From the NCBI RefSeq assembly GCF_038624605.1, contig NZ_CP152020.1, positions 868,001 to 932,000 on the forward strand: DNA of 64,000 nt, written 5' to 3'. The position numbers and the translations under genes were made by a program. Positions within the stretch are counted from its first letter, which is position 1, and each line of letters begins with the position of its first letter. Below the pieces are notes generated by a model, which saw only the letters and a program-made list of their open reading frames with translations, was not told where the DNA came from and did no database searches. Shown here piece after piece: positions 33,431 through 42,392 of this stretch. This DNA is from Psychrobacillus sp. FSL K6-4046 (lineage in GTDB: Bacteria > Bacillota > Bacilli > Bacillales_A > Planococcaceae).

Positions 33431-34849
33431 ATGACAACAGTATTGAAGGAAGCATCAGCAAAAAAGAAAAAGTTAAGAGAAGCGCCACATCCATTCGTAA
33501 TTTTATTTACGGTTGTCATCATTATGGCTGTGTTAACTTATATTATTCCAGCCGGACAATATGATCGTATAGAGAATGAAGACGGTCGTACGATTGTAGT
33601 CGACGGCTCCTATCAAACCATCGACTCTAGTCCTGCAGGCTTCTTAGATATTTTTAATGCTATACATAAAGGAATGGTCGAAGCTGCCCCAATTATATTC
33701 TTTATTTTTATGGTAGCCGGTTCATTCAATCTATTTAGAGAGTCAAAGGCGATAGAAGGTGCATTTGGTTCCTTATCCACTAAGATGAAAGGAAAAGAAA
33801 TGCTCATTATTCCAGTAGTAATGATGTTTTTTGGAGTGGCTGGAGCAGCAGTAGGAATGTTTGAAGAAGCACTACCTTTCATCATGATTTTAGTGCCGAT
33901 TGCCATAGTTATGGGATTTGATTCAATCGTAGGGGCTGCCATGGTTATTGTTGGGGTTTCAGCTGGATTTACAGCAGCCTTTATGAATCCATTTACGATT
34001 GGAGTCGCTCAAGGAATCGCGGAGGTTCCGATTTTTTCAGGCATGGGTCCACGCATTGGCTTTTGGATTGCTTTCATGACAATATCTATTGCATATGTAA
34101 TGATATATGCCAATAAAATAAGGAAAGACCCAACCAAAAGTATTATGTATGAGGAAGATAAAAATAGAAATATTGATATCGAAGCGATGAAACAGGACAC
34201 TATCACAAAAACTCAAGGAGTTATTATTGCGATTCTAGTAGTCACAATGGTTGGAATGGCATTTGGGGTATTGAAATTTGGATGGTTTATAACAGAGATT
34301 TCAGCATTATTTTTAATCATGGCAATCGTTATTGGATTGGTTAATCGACTGAAATTTAATGAGATTACAAAATCCTTTGTTCGAGGCTGTGAAGAAATAG
34401 TTGTAGGGGCATTAGTAGTTGGCTTTGCCTATGGGGCATTAGTTATTTTAAACGATAGTAATACAATAGACACCATACTGTATGGAATTACTAATTTAGT
34501 TGAGAAGTTTCCTTCTAGCTTAACGGCGATCGGTATGTATGTTATGCAAACATTGCTTAATCTTATTGTTACATCAGGCAGTGGTCAGGCAGCTTTAACT
34601 ATGCCTATTATGGCTCCTTTATCTGATTTGTTAGGAGTAAGCAGACAAACGGCAGTATTGGCTTATCAAATGGGAGACGGAATCACAAATATTATCGCAC
34701 CTACAAGTGGGCTAATATTAGCAGCTCTTGCCATGGCTAAGATCTCTTATGGAAAATGGGTTCGTTGGTTGTGGCCATTAATTTTGATACAATTTATAAT
34801 GGGAGCAGTTTTTGTGACGATTGCTCATCTATTCTTTTGGCCAGCATGA
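33431..34849 (+). CDS. YfcC-family (DcuC/ArcD-like) transporter
   Basis: 472 residues, about 12 helices, PF03606-type. Typical segments: PHPFVILFTVVIIMAVLTYI followed by PAGQYDR, MVEAAPIIFFIFMVAGSF, GMFEEALPFIMILVPI and NPFTIGVAQGIAEVP. These proteins carry dicarboxylates, basic amino acids or peptides. The next gene encodes an M20 amidohydrolase, so uptake of an N-acyl amino acid or short peptide followed by hydrolysis is likely. AAAGGAGA precedes the ATG. Confidence 0.88.
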   Translation: MTTVLKEASAKKKKLREAPHPFVILFTVVIIMAVLTYIIPAGQYDRIENEDGRTIVVDGSYQTIDSSPAGFLDIFNAIHKGMVEAAPIIFFIFMVAGSFNLFRESKAIEGAFGSLSTKMKGKEMLIIPVVMMFFGVAGAAVGMFEEALPFIMILVPIAIVMGFDSIVGAAMVIVGVSAGFTAAFMNPFTIGVAQGIAEVPIFSGMGPRIGFWIAFMTISIAYVMIYANKIRKDPTKSIMYEEDKNRNIDIEAMKQDTITKTQGVIIAILVVTMVGMAFGVLKFGWFITEISALFLIMAIVIGLVNRLKFNEITKSFVRGCEEIVVGALVVGFAYGALVILNDSNTIDTILYGITNLVEKFPSSLTAIGMYVMQTLLNLIVTSGSGQAALTMPIMAPLSDLLGVSRQTAVLAYQMGDGITNIIAPTSGLILAALAMAKISYGKWVRWLWPLILIQFIMGAVFVTIAHLFFWPA

Positions 34850-34877
34850 TACAGTTGTGTTATTTAGGAGGATTACA

Positions 34878-36050
34878 ATGGAAAAGTTATTTAATAGATT
34901 AGAAGAGATTTACCCCGAGTTAGTCGATTTCCGAAGAGATTTGCATATGTATCCCGAGCTTTCTCATCACGAGGTGGAGACGCCTAAAAAAATTGCTGCT
35001 TACTTAAGGAACTTAGGATTAGAGGTTCGAACGGAAGTTGGAGGGAGAGGTGTTTTAGGTTACCTAAAGGGTGGGAAACCAGGGAAAACCATCGCACTTC
35101 GAGCAGACTTTGATGCACTTCCTATTCAGGATGAGAAGGAAGTAGCATACAAATCAAAAGTTCCAGGAGTTATGCATGCATGTGGGCACGATTTACATAC
35201 GTCTGCACTTTTAGGGGTGGCAAAGGTATTAAGTGAGCACAAGGACGAGGTACCAGGAACTGTAGTGTTCATCCATCAATTCGCCGAGGAGACCACTCCA
35301 GGTGGTGCTGAATATATGATTAAGGACGGTTGCTTAGATGGTGTGGACGTTATCTATGGTTCACATGTGATGTCTCTTCAGCCCTATGGGACATTTAGTG
35401 TGATAGAAGGCTATGCTTCCTCTGCACAGGATGATTTTTATATAACAATCCATGGTAAAGGGGGGCACGGGGCATCTCCTCATGAAACGATTGATGCTTT
35501 AGTGACGGGAAGCCAGGTTGTATTAAATCTACAGCAAATTGTTAGCAGAAGAGTAGATCCACTAAAGGCTGCGGTAATTACGGTTGGTTCTTTTCAAAGT
35601 GGAAGCACTACTAATGTGATACCTGACACTGCCTATATAAAAGGGACAGTGAGAACCTATGACGAGGATGTGCGCACACTAATCGAGCAGAAGCTAGAAC
35701 AAGTAGTTAAAAGCACTTGCGAAGCTGCTGACGCTACGTTTGAGTTAAAATATGTGAAGGACTGTCCATCTATCTTTAACGACCCTATTGAAACAAAGCG
35801 TGTAGAGAAGGTGGCTAGTCAGGTTCTAGGGGCTGATAACATTATCCCAGGGAAACCGATGAACGGAAGCGAGGACTATGCGTATTATCAACGCGAGATC
35901 CCGGGAGCTTATTTTATCATTGGTGGAGGGAACGAGGAACTAAAAGCTACCTACCCACATCATCATCCTAAATTCGACATCGACGAACGCGCAATAAAGG
36001 ATATTGGTAAAATGTTTATTGGGACTGTTTTTGAACAGCTAGAAAATTGA
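34878..36050 (+). CDS. M20-family amidohydrolase (HipO/IAA-amino acid hydrolase type)
   Basis: 390 residues. Metal-binding and catalytic motifs: LRADFDALPI, MHACGHDLHTSALLG, QFAEETTPGGAEYMI, and the dimerisation domain with GKGGHGASPHETID. Near the end GSEDYAYYQREIPG completes the site. Hydrolyses N-acylated amino acids (hippurate-like) or aminobenzoyl-glutamate-like amides. ATG at 34878 has AGGAGG 6 bases upstream. Transcribed with the YfcC-type carrier and ends at a terminator. Confidence 0.92.
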   Translation: MEKLFNRLEEIYPELVDFRRDLHMYPELSHHEVETPKKIAAYLRNLGLEVRTEVGGRGVLGYLKGGKPGKTIALRADFDALPIQDEKEVAYKSKVPGVMHACGHDLHTSALLGVAKVLSEHKDEVPGTVVFIHQFAEETTPGGAEYMIKDGCLDGVDVIYGSHVMSLQPYGTFSVIEGYASSAQDDFYITIHGKGGHGASPHETIDALVTGSQVVLNLQQIVSRRVDPLKAAVITVGSFQSGSTTNVIPDTAYIKGTVRTYDEDVRTLIEQKLEQVVKSTCEAADATFELKYVKDCPSIFNDPIETKRVEKVASQVLGADNIIPGKPMNGSEDYAYYQREIPGAYFIIGGGNEELKATYPHHHPKFDIDERAIKDIGKMFIGTVFEQLEN

Positions 36051-36065
36051 TGGCAAGGTATTGGG

Positions 36066-36096
36066 AAAAGAGCTTGGAGAACCAAGCTCTTTTTCT
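36066..36096. terminator. Intrinsic terminator
   Basis: AAAGAGCTTGG and CCAAGCTCTTT around AGAA, with T-run. Confidence 0.88.
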
Positions 36097-36214
36097 ATCT
36101 AGATTAAACATTCCATGTATGTACTCTTTGTCTTTAATATCTCTGCTCAATATATTCATTTAATTGACCTTGGGTTTAGTTATCCTTGCTTTCTAATCAA
36201 TTAACATTCTTGAA

Positions 36215-36769
36215 TTATTTCATATAACGATCAACTAACTCATAGCATCTTTCTTCAGTAAGATTAGCTAGAAAAGCTACATATTCTAAATGCTCCTGCG
36301 TACCGCCTTTAAATTTTAGAGAAGCTTCTAATGATTGGTCATCTCTATCTTTTAACCATTGTCGTTGATTATCTCTCAATAGCTCCATTTCTTCTGGAGA
36401 CAATTGCTCCTTTAATTCACCATATATTTCATTCAACAGTTTATCCCATAGTTCCCATCTATCATCTTCCACTTTTTTTAGCGCATAAGTCGAAGAATCA
36501 GTTGCCTTCAATTTTTCTGCCTCTAATTTAGTGTTGTTTAATTTTATGGAGTACTCTTCTTTTAAGGTAGAATCCTTAGGCACTAAATTTTCTTGAGTGT
36601 CATTTGATGTACTTTTGTTTTCATCCAAGACTGATTTTTTGTCTTGAGATACTTCACTATTTTGGGACTGGTTGTCCAGCTCAGTACTAGTTTCTGGTGA
36701 TTCTTCACAAGCAGTTAATAAAGCTGCTAGCACTAATGTGACTATTGATATTATATATTTTTTATTCAT
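36215..36769 (-). CDS. Lipoprotein with LprI/DUF1311-like domain
   Basis: 184 residues. Lipoprotein signal with lipobox LTAC at residues ~18-21, then a Ser/Asn/Gln-rich linker, then a helical DUF1311 (lysozyme-inhibitor LprI N-terminal) domain: DDRWELWDKLLNEIYGELK, LSPEEMELLRDNQRQWLKDRD and a late Cys (EERCYELVD). Anchored outside the membrane. The ligand is unknown; LprI itself inhibits lysozyme in Mycobacterium, but many members have other roles. Confidence 0.82.
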   Translation of the reverse strand: MNKKYIISIVTLVLAALLTACEESPETSTELDNQSQNSEVSQDKKSVLDENKSTSNDTQENLVPKDSTLKEEYSIKLNNTKLEAEKLKATDSSTYALKKVEDDRWELWDKLLNEIYGELKEQLSPEEMELLRDNQRQWLKDRDDQSLEASLKFKGGTQEHLEYVAFLANLTEERCYELVDRYMK

Positions 36770-36793
36770 AAACTAAGCGTTCACCTTTCTTGT

Positions 36794-37015
36794 TTAGTCG
36801 TACACATGGAAGAGCATAAGCTCATGAATCATTTTTTTGACTGCTTCCTCGTCTGGAGGAGTTTCGCCAAGCCACTTAATCGTGCCATCCGGCTCGTATT
36901 CCGCAGCAAATCTTTGTTGCTTGTAAAAGAAAGAAACCGACCAGCCGGGCAGCTGTTTGTTGTCATAGAGTGACTTAAAGCTGAAATGTTGTAGCAATAT
37001 AATCATACCTTTCAT
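36794..37015 (-). CDS. yheE: YheE-family protein (DUF5342)
   Basis: Up to 73 residues, with HFSFKSLYDNKQLPGWSVSF then FYKQQRFAAEYEPDGTIKW, as in B. subtilis YheE. Function unknown. The start is uncertain: ATG at 37015, ATG at 37006, or TTG at 36997, which has AAAGG at proper spacing and matches homologue length best. Synteny with yheB and yheA just downstream supports the name. It diverges from the ferritin-like gene. Confidence 0.8.
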   Translation of the reverse strand: MKGMIILLQHFSFKSLYDNKQLPGWSVSFFYKQQRFAAEYEPDGTIKWLGETPPDEEAVKKMIHELMLFHVYD

Positions 37016-37070
37016 GTGAGTGAATTTGCTCGCATATACTAGTATAAATGACTAGCGAAGGAGCATCTAA

Positions 37071-37460
37071 TTGTTTATTGAAAAGCTGGAACAAGCAATT
37101 AAAAATGAGTACGCCGATTACCATCATTATATGGATATGTATAAGCTGACGGACGACCCATACTGGCAAGAATTCATCGAGCACGTGTACGAGGACGAAA
37201 AAAGCCATTATGAAATGTTTCAACAACTCTATTATATGCTTACAGGAAGTTTTGTTCAAAACTTACAAAAAGTTCCCCCGTGTGAAGATTTAAAATCCTG
37301 TGTCAAGCAGTCAGTCAAGGATGAATTGGAGACAGCAGAAGTATATAAGGAAATGCTGCTCCAAATACCGATTCAACAAGCATATGCACCTCTTTTTTGC
37401 GCGATGCATGATGAAACAGAGCATGCCATTCGATTTTCGATGATGTACAATGCACTCTAA
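37071..37460 (+). CDS. Ferritin-like/rubrerythrin-like protein
   Basis: About 129 residues forming a four-helix bundle. Metal-type repeats: NEYADYHHY, EDEKSHYEMF, KDELETAEVYKEML and HDETEHAIRF, giving Glu and ExxH pairs as in rubrerythrin-type di-iron sites. A CEDLKSC pair lies in the middle. TTG at 37071 is preceded by AAGGAG at 7 bases. It may be an oxidative-stress or iron-handling protein; di-iron binding is predicted from motifs only. Confidence 0.78.
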   Translation: MFIEKLEQAIKNEYADYHHYMDMYKLTDDPYWQEFIEHVYEDEKSHYEMFQQLYYMLTGSFVQNLQKVPPCEDLKSCVKQSVKDELETAEVYKEMLLQIPIQQAYAPLFCAMHDETEHAIRFSMMYNAL

Positions 37461-37525
37461 TTGTTTTTGTGTTTCTCTCTCCTCTGCTATAATAATCTAG
37501 AAGCTAGAGGAAAAAGGTGAGAACG

Positions 37526-38668
37526 ATGGGTTTTTTATGGACAATCATATTCATGGCAGTCGTCGGAGCAGCAATTGGAGCGGTTACAAATCACCTCGCC
37601 ATTAAAATGCTATTTAGACCTCATGAAGCAAAGTATATAGGATCATGGAGAGTGCCGTTTACTCCAGGTTTAATACCTAAGCGTCGGGATGAGCTTGCCA
37701 AACAATTAGGAATAACTGTTATCAAGCATTTATTGACCCCGGATATTTTTAAAAAGAAATACTTTAATGATGCGATGAAGAGTAAGGCTAATGACTTTGT
37801 TGTAAAGCAGCTAAATAAAAATATATTACAATCAGATAAAACTGTACATGGTTGGTTGAAGCTTGCAGGAATTGAATCTGTGCCATCTCTTGTGAATGCA
37901 AAAATAGATGAACAGGTTGATATACAGTTCAATCGTATATTAGCAAAGTTAGAGAATGAAACAATTCGTCAAATTGCTCCACTAGATTGGCAAGAAAAGG
38001 CCAATAGCAAGGTTGGAGATATTGTTTCTTATATTCTTCATAAGGGTGAGGAATTTTTCCAATCAGAAGAAGGTAAAAGTACAATTAAGAAGCTGATTGA
38101 TGATTTCCTTTCTACTAAAGGAACACTTGGTAATATGATACAAATGTTTATGGGAGATTCCAACTCACTTGTGGGCAAGGTACAGCCTGAAATTTTAAAG
38201 TTTCTACGGGCACCTGGAACAAAAGTGATGCTCGAAAACATTGTCCAAAACGAGTGGGAGAAGCTTAAGGATCGACCATTGGCTGAGATGATGGAAGGCT
38301 TTGATTTTGATCCACTAGTAGTCAACGTCAAGGCATATTTAAGAGAGCAGCTTGCAATTGAAGATAGATTAAATTATAGTTTAAACCATTACTTCCCTGG
38401 TGCCTCTGAATGGGTCGAGACCCAAATGGTACCAAAAATAACTAATTTTGCTTTTGTTGAAGCGGAGTCTAAATTAGAGGAAGTATTGCGTAAAATGAAG
38501 CTAGAAGAAATGGTTAAAGAGCAGGTTGACTCATTCCCAGTAGCACGATTAGAGGATATCGTACTTGGAATCTCTAAAAGAGAATTCAAAATGATTACTG
38601 TTCTCGGTGGTGTATTAGGGGGACTTATAGGAATTATACAAGGTCTAATCGTATTCCTAACTAGCTAA
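37526..38668 (+). CDS. yheB: YheB (DUF445 family membrane protein)
   Basis: 380 residues. N-terminal membrane helix with the conserved GAAIGAVTNHLAIKMLFRPH, the PFTPGLIPKRRDELAKQLG block, a long helical middle and a C-terminal membrane helix GVLGGLIGIIQGLIVF. ATG at 37526 is chosen over the GTG at 37517, which abuts AAAGG. DUF445 proteins have no established activity; in B. subtilis yheB is adjacent to yheA as here. Confidence 0.92.
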   Translation: MGFLWTIIFMAVVGAAIGAVTNHLAIKMLFRPHEAKYIGSWRVPFTPGLIPKRRDELAKQLGITVIKHLLTPDIFKKKYFNDAMKSKANDFVVKQLNKNILQSDKTVHGWLKLAGIESVPSLVNAKIDEQVDIQFNRILAKLENETIRQIAPLDWQEKANSKVGDIVSYILHKGEEFFQSEEGKSTIKKLIDDFLSTKGTLGNMIQMFMGDSNSLVGKVQPEILKFLRAPGTKVMLENIVQNEWEKLKDRPLAEMMEGFDFDPLVVNVKAYLREQLAIEDRLNYSLNHYFPGASEWVETQMVPKITNFAFVEAESKLEEVLRKMKLEEMVKEQVDSFPVARLEDIVLGISKREFKMITVLGGVLGGLIGIIQGLIVFLTS

Positions 38669-38710
38669 TAAAAGGCGAGTTCGATGCCTAAAAAAAGGAG
38701 CATACAAAAC

Positions 38711-39055
38711 ATGATTAACATTTATGACGACATTAACAAACTAGAGACATCACTACGCCAAACAGATGAATTCGCAAACGTGAAAGCAGCAGTAGAATCA
38801 GTAAAGGCAGACCCAGAGGCACTTGCTCTATTCCAAAGCTTCCGTAAAATTCAGCTTTCCCTACAAGAAAAGCAAATGAAGGGCGAAGAAATCTCTGGGG
38901 AAGAGATTGAATATGCACAAAAAACGGCACAACTTGCGCAAACAAACGAGAAAATCTTTCACATGCTACAATCTGAAATGGCACTTAGCCAAATGATTGA
39001 AGAGATCAATCGTGTGTTACTAAAACCAGTTCAAGATTTGTATGAAGGAATTTAA
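38711..39055 (+). CDS. yheA: YheA (YlbF/YmcA family)
   Basis: 114 residues, entirely helical, with ALALFQSFRKIQLSLQEKQM then KGEEISGEEIEYAQ, the YlbF/YmcA/YheA core. Related YlbF-YmcA-YaaT proteins stimulate RNase Y and influence competence, sporulation and biofilm; the role of YheA is unclear. AAAGGAG lies 10 bases before ATG at 38711. Follows yheB by 42 bases and ends at a terminator. Confidence 0.92.
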   Translation: MINIYDDINKLETSLRQTDEFANVKAAVESVKADPEALALFQSFRKIQLSLQEKQMKGEEISGEEIEYAQKTAQLAQTNEKIFHMLQSEMALSQMIEEINRVLLKPVQDLYEGI

Positions 39056-39064
39056 GATGGATTT

Positions 39065-39098
39065 AAAGCTCTAGGCTTCTTGCTTAGAGCTTTTTTTA
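39065..39098 (+). terminator. Intrinsic terminator after yheA
   Basis: AAGCTCTA and TTAGAGCTT stems, with GGC..GC inside, followed by seven T. Confidence 0.85.
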
Positions 39099-39174
39099 TT
39101 TGCTAAAAAGAAGGATTAAAGTAATTAATGACGAATTATTAAAATGAATGACTATTCACAAAGGGGATTTTATT

Positions 39175-39954
39175 ATGTACAAAACTTTACTATTTGAACA
39201 AGAGGGGCGTATTGCCACACTAACTTTAAACAGACCAAATTCAATGAACGCTATGGATGAAACGATGATGGAGGAATTAGCGGATATTCTTGATGAGCTA
39301 AGAGAAAATAAATCTGTCCAGGTTTTAATCATTAAAGGAGAAGGCCGCGCATTTTCAGCTGGCGGGGATATTAAAGCAATGCTCAGCGATGAAAAGCCAC
39401 TCGATATTGAAGCTGCCATGGACTATTTAACTCGTATCGCAACCAACTTGTATACATTGCCTCAAATTACGATTGCCTCCGTACATGGAGCGGCAGCTGG
39501 CCTTGGCTTTAGTATGGTATTAGGCTGCGATATTATTATCGCCGAAGAAAATAGTAAGCTAGCAATGAACTTCATCGGAATTGGCTTGATACCTGATGGA
39601 GGGGGTCACTTCTTCTTAAAGGAAAGAGTCGGGATACCTAAGGCAAAGCAGCTTATGTGGAGCGGGCAATTATTTAACGGCAAGGAAGCACAGAAATTAG
39701 GACTAGTAGACGAGGTAGCTCCAGATGGAGCAGGCCATGCAACAGCAGCAGCCTATGCCCAAAAGCTGTTAGCATCACCTGTAGCAGCCATGATTACTTC
39801 TAAAGAAATCTTGCATCTGTCTAAAATAAATGAACTCCAAGCCATTTTAAGAGGCGAAGCAAAAGGTCAAACAGCAATGCGTAAAACCACAGACCACCAA
39901 GAAGGCATACAAGCATTCGTGCAAAAGCGTAAACCTGCCTTTAAAGGGGAGTAA
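39175..39954 (+). CDS. yhaR: Enoyl-CoA hydratase/isomerase family protein (YhaR-like)
   Basis: 259 residues of the crotonase fold. CoA-binding and oxyanion-hole segments FSAGGDIKAM and HGAAAGLGFSMVLGCD; the second catalytic Glu position is occupied by PDGGGHFFLKERVG, so isomerase or hydratase specificity cannot be fixed. ATG at 39175 has AAAGGGG 8 bases upstream. B. subtilis yhaR lies in the same general region. Ends with a terminator, then repeat array A. Confidence 0.85.
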   Translation: MYKTLLFEQEGRIATLTLNRPNSMNAMDETMMEELADILDELRENKSVQVLIIKGEGRAFSAGGDIKAMLSDEKPLDIEAAMDYLTRIATNLYTLPQITIASVHGAAAGLGFSMVLGCDIIIAEENSKLAMNFIGIGLIPDGGGHFFLKERVGIPKAKQLMWSGQLFNGKEAQKLGLVDEVAPDGAGHATAAAYAQKLLASPVAAMITSKEILHLSKINELQAILRGEAKGQTAMRKTTDHQEGIQAFVQKRKPAFKGE

Positions 39955-39962
39955 TGATAGTG

Positions 39963-40000
39963 AGAGCCGAGGTAGTTGTACGCCTCGGCTCTGTTTTGTT
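39963..40000 (+). terminator. Intrinsic terminator after the enoyl-CoA hydratase gene
   Basis: GAGCCGAGG pairs with CCTCGGCTC, then TGTTTTGTTTT. Confidence 0.85.
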
Positions 40001-40020
40001 TTGGAACATTATAAAAAAAG

Positions 40021-40430
40021 GGGGAAGTGTATTTAAGAATGTGGAAAGTGCACTTAAATCCATAGAAATCGCAACTAAGTCAGCAAACCACTCCTAAAAT
40101 CTCAAAAATCTCACCTAAAGGCTTGGGAAGTGTCACATAAAAAGTGGAAAAGTGCCCATAACCTCATGCAAAATGTCCCATAACCAATCGGGAAGCGCCC
40201 GCAAATCAATAGAACGCGCCCATAAACCTCGAAAGAGCCCATAACTTCATCTAAAGTGTCCCATAAAGGGAAGGAGAGTGTCCCGTAAGCACCAGAAAAT
40301 AGCCCATAAATTAATCAAAATAGCCCGTAAACTTGCCAGGCGCCCATAACCTCATGCAAAGTGTCCCATAACCAACAGAAAAACGCCCGTAAATCAATAA
40401 AAAGCGCCCATAAACCAACAAGCCACCCCC
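40021..40430. repeat. Array A of degenerate ~21-bp tandem repeats
   Basis: About 19 tandem units of 19-22 bp, each a purine-rich GRAAAG followed by the core TGYCCCATAA or CGCCCRTAA and a variable 5-7 base tail. The first five units (40021-40125) are most decayed; later ones include TGTCCCATAACC, GCGCCCATAAAC and TAGCCCGTAAAC. No coding role is likely. The same unit type forms array B at 55195-58578. Confidence 0.85.
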
Positions 40431-40490
40431 CACAAAGGTGGCTCTCCCCATTACTCCTCCTATATATTTTCCCAAAAATTTAATTTAAAC

Positions 40491-40516
40491 TGTAACAATA
40501 TAGAGATCCAAACGTT
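40491..40516 (+). promoter_or_regulatory. Candidate ECF-sigma promoter (autoregulatory)
   Basis: TGTAAC (40491-40496), exactly 16 bases, CGTT (40513-40516), 24 bases upstream of the ECF sigma gene. Fits the Bacillus ECF pattern TGAAAC-N16-CGT with one change in the -35 element. Confidence 0.6.
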
Positions 40517-40539
40517 TTAGGTTAGAAGGGAGGCAGGGT

Positions 40540-41094
40540 ATGAAGAAGCAAAGGCAAGATGATTTAGAAACAGTCTATTTGGCGTATGCGAAGCCTCTCT
40601 ACTTTTATTTACTTAAACTAACCGGTTCAGATACTATTGCAGAAGAGCTTGTACAGGAGACCTTTTATAGAGCGACACTCTCCCTTGATTTATATGAGGG
40701 GGGACAGGTGAAAAGCTGGCTATATAAGGTAGCTAGAAATACATATATGGATGAATGGCGAAAGCGAAAGAGGTGGAGGTGGGTTCCCCTCTATGACTAT
40801 CTCTCCAATTCAGAGGAATATGTAAGTCCTTATGGGATACCGGAAGAGGATTTATTAACTCAGGAAAGCTCCCATGAGATCAAGGATGTATCCCTCCTGC
40901 TCCCAGAAAATTACCGAACCATTTTGTATTTAAGAGAATTTGAGGAATTTTCCTATGAGGAGATTGCAGATACGCTAGAGATTACGCTAGACCAAGTTAA
41001 AGTAACGATACATAGGGCACGACAACGATTTAAACAATTGGCAGAGCGACTTGGCAAGGATTTTGATAGGAGTGGAAAAGATGGAATGGAATGA
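40540..41094 (+). CDS. ECF-type sigma factor (SigM/SigX-like)
   Basis: 184 residues. Region 2: LTGSDTIAEELVQETFYRA and VKSWLYKVARNTYMDEWRKR; region 4: LLPENYRTILYLREFEEFSY then EEIADTLEITLDQVKVTIHR. The partner gene overlaps its 3' end by 14 bases and encodes an anti-sigma protein with the Sigma_reg layout, so it belongs to the cell-envelope-stress group. A matching ECF promoter lies upstream, implying positive autoregulation. Confidence 0.92.
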   Translation: MKKQRQDDLETVYLAYAKPLYFYLLKLTGSDTIAEELVQETFYRATLSLDLYEGGQVKSWLYKVARNTYMDEWRKRKRWRWVPLYDYLSNSEEYVSPYGIPEEDLLTQESSHEIKDVSLLLPENYRTILYLREFEEFSYEEIADTLEITLDQVKVTIHRARQRFKQLAERLGKDFDRSGKDGME

Positions 41095-42097
41095 TGATAA
41101 AGCAAAAGCAATTGTACAAAAACATAAAAAACGTTTTTCATGGAAATTATCCTTCAATGTCATTCGTGTGTTATTAGGGATTTTTCTTATATATGCTGTT
41201 TATATGATAAGCGTTTCAATTATTTATGATACTACCAATGTAGGTAAGCGTAATGAATTTTATCAGAAACTAGCGGTTGATTGGACCTATCCGGGTTATA
41301 CCTCCAGTATTTTTTTCGATGGTACGAATGAAATTAACCCATTTTTAACACAAAAAATTGAATTTCCTTTAATAAAAATAATAGGTAAAGAGGAGTTTGC
41401 GATAACAAAGATTAGCTTAAAAAAACCTCTTATAGACGCTTATACTACTACTACTGTTAATGAGTATTTTCCCTATAGTAGTCATAAAGAATTTCCTTTT
41501 TCTTTACCCTATAATCCTGTAACAAATGTGAAACTAGACGAAACGGAGATGCCGGATGTTTGGAACCAGTTAGAGCACATTGATCAAGGAAATGTTGCGC
41601 AACTAGCCTTTTCAACGAACAGGTATTACTCTCCAGAGGAGTTACTAGAATTGGTTTCCAATTATCAAGTAGATGTACTTTGGATGCCGGTTTATATGGG
41701 GGAGTTAAAGAACTTCACTGAAGGTGGCTGGAGTGGCAGTGAAAACGATATAACATTAGCAAAACCTTGGGGGTTAGCTGGATTTAAACATGTAGATGAA
41801 GACTTTAACATCACATATTCGACCACTAATTTAAACACCGAAACAGTCAAAGAAAGCCAAGAAATCATGCTTAAAAATATGGGAAAAATGATCGAAGAAG
41901 ATAGAAACCTTGCGGAAACATTACTAGGAACAGCTTACCTTCAAGAGAGATATGACTATCTTCAAAAAGAAGGATTTCAAGTATATGGAGCAGTTGTAAC
42001 AGGACCAGTGAAGGAACTGCTGAAACTGAAGGAAATAGAAGGAATCCATAACGCAAAGCTTGGAGAGATCAAACCATGGAATTGGATTGAACAATAA
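41081..42097 (+). CDS. Anti-sigma factor (Sigma_reg_N/Sigma_reg_C type, YhdL-like)
   Basis: 338 residues. N-terminal cytoplasmic segment of ~25 residues (sigma-binding), a membrane helix (VIRVLLGIFLIYAVYMISVS), then a large outer domain with the C-terminal Sigma_reg_C region (PVYMGELKNFTEGGWSG; YLQKEGFQVYGAVVTGPVKE). ATG at 41081 has AGGAGTGG upstream. It holds the sigma factor at the membrane until an envelope signal. Recognition of the domain is from memory. Confidence 0.8.
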   Translation: MEWNDDKAKAIVQKHKKRFSWKLSFNVIRVLLGIFLIYAVYMISVSIIYDTTNVGKRNEFYQKLAVDWTYPGYTSSIFFDGTNEINPFLTQKIEFPLIKIIGKEEFAITKISLKKPLIDAYTTTTVNEYFPYSSHKEFPFSLPYNPVTNVKLDETEMPDVWNQLEHIDQGNVAQLAFSTNRYYSPEELLELVSNYQVDVLWMPVYMGELKNFTEGGWSGSENDITLAKPWGLAGFKHVDEDFNITYSTTNLNTETVKESQEIMLKNMGKMIEEDRNLAETLLGTAYLQERYDYLQKEGFQVYGAVVTGPVKELLKLKEIEGIHNAKLGEIKPWNWIEQ

Positions 42098-42143
42098 AAA
42101 AGGACTTAGCCCGTTAATTATAGCGGTGCTAAGTCCCTTTTTA
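42098..42143. terminator. Bidirectional intrinsic terminator
   Basis: AAAAAGGACTTAGC and GCTAAGTCCCTTTTT form a long stem between converging genes. Confidence 0.88.
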
Positions 42144-42145
42144 TA

Positions 42146-42331
42146 TTACACATGAAACAATATTAGCTTGCCGGAGCTATTTACAAGGCGATGTGTTTTA
42201 TTGCCATAGCCTTTTTCGTTAATTGCTTCCTCGCCTTGTTTTTTTGCCTCGTCGTCGTTTTCGTAATTCCATGTTTCCTCAATGATCAGTTCCCCAGTTG
42301 GTTCAAATGCTGTGAATTTATATGCTTTCAT
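42146..42331 (-). CDS. YhzD-like small protein
   Basis: 61 residues; YKFTAFEPTGELIIEETW, ENDDEAKKQGEEAI and KTHRLVNSSGKLILFH correspond to the YhzD family as I remember it. Cytosolic, function unknown. AAGGGG precedes the ATG. Convergent with the anti-sigma gene and sharing its terminator. Confidence 0.72.
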   Translation of the reverse strand: MKAYKFTAFEPTGELIIEETWNYENDDEAKKQGEEAINEKGYGNKTHRLVNSSGKLILFHV

Positions 42332-42392
42332 ATATCATACACCCCTTATGTATTCTTAAAATTCATTATACAACAAAAATTAAAAAATAAAA

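Noticed and set aside
40021-40430. CRISPR array
   Set aside because: Units are contiguous and degenerate, there are no constant repeats with unique spacers of fixed length, and no cas genes are nearby. The same applies to array B.
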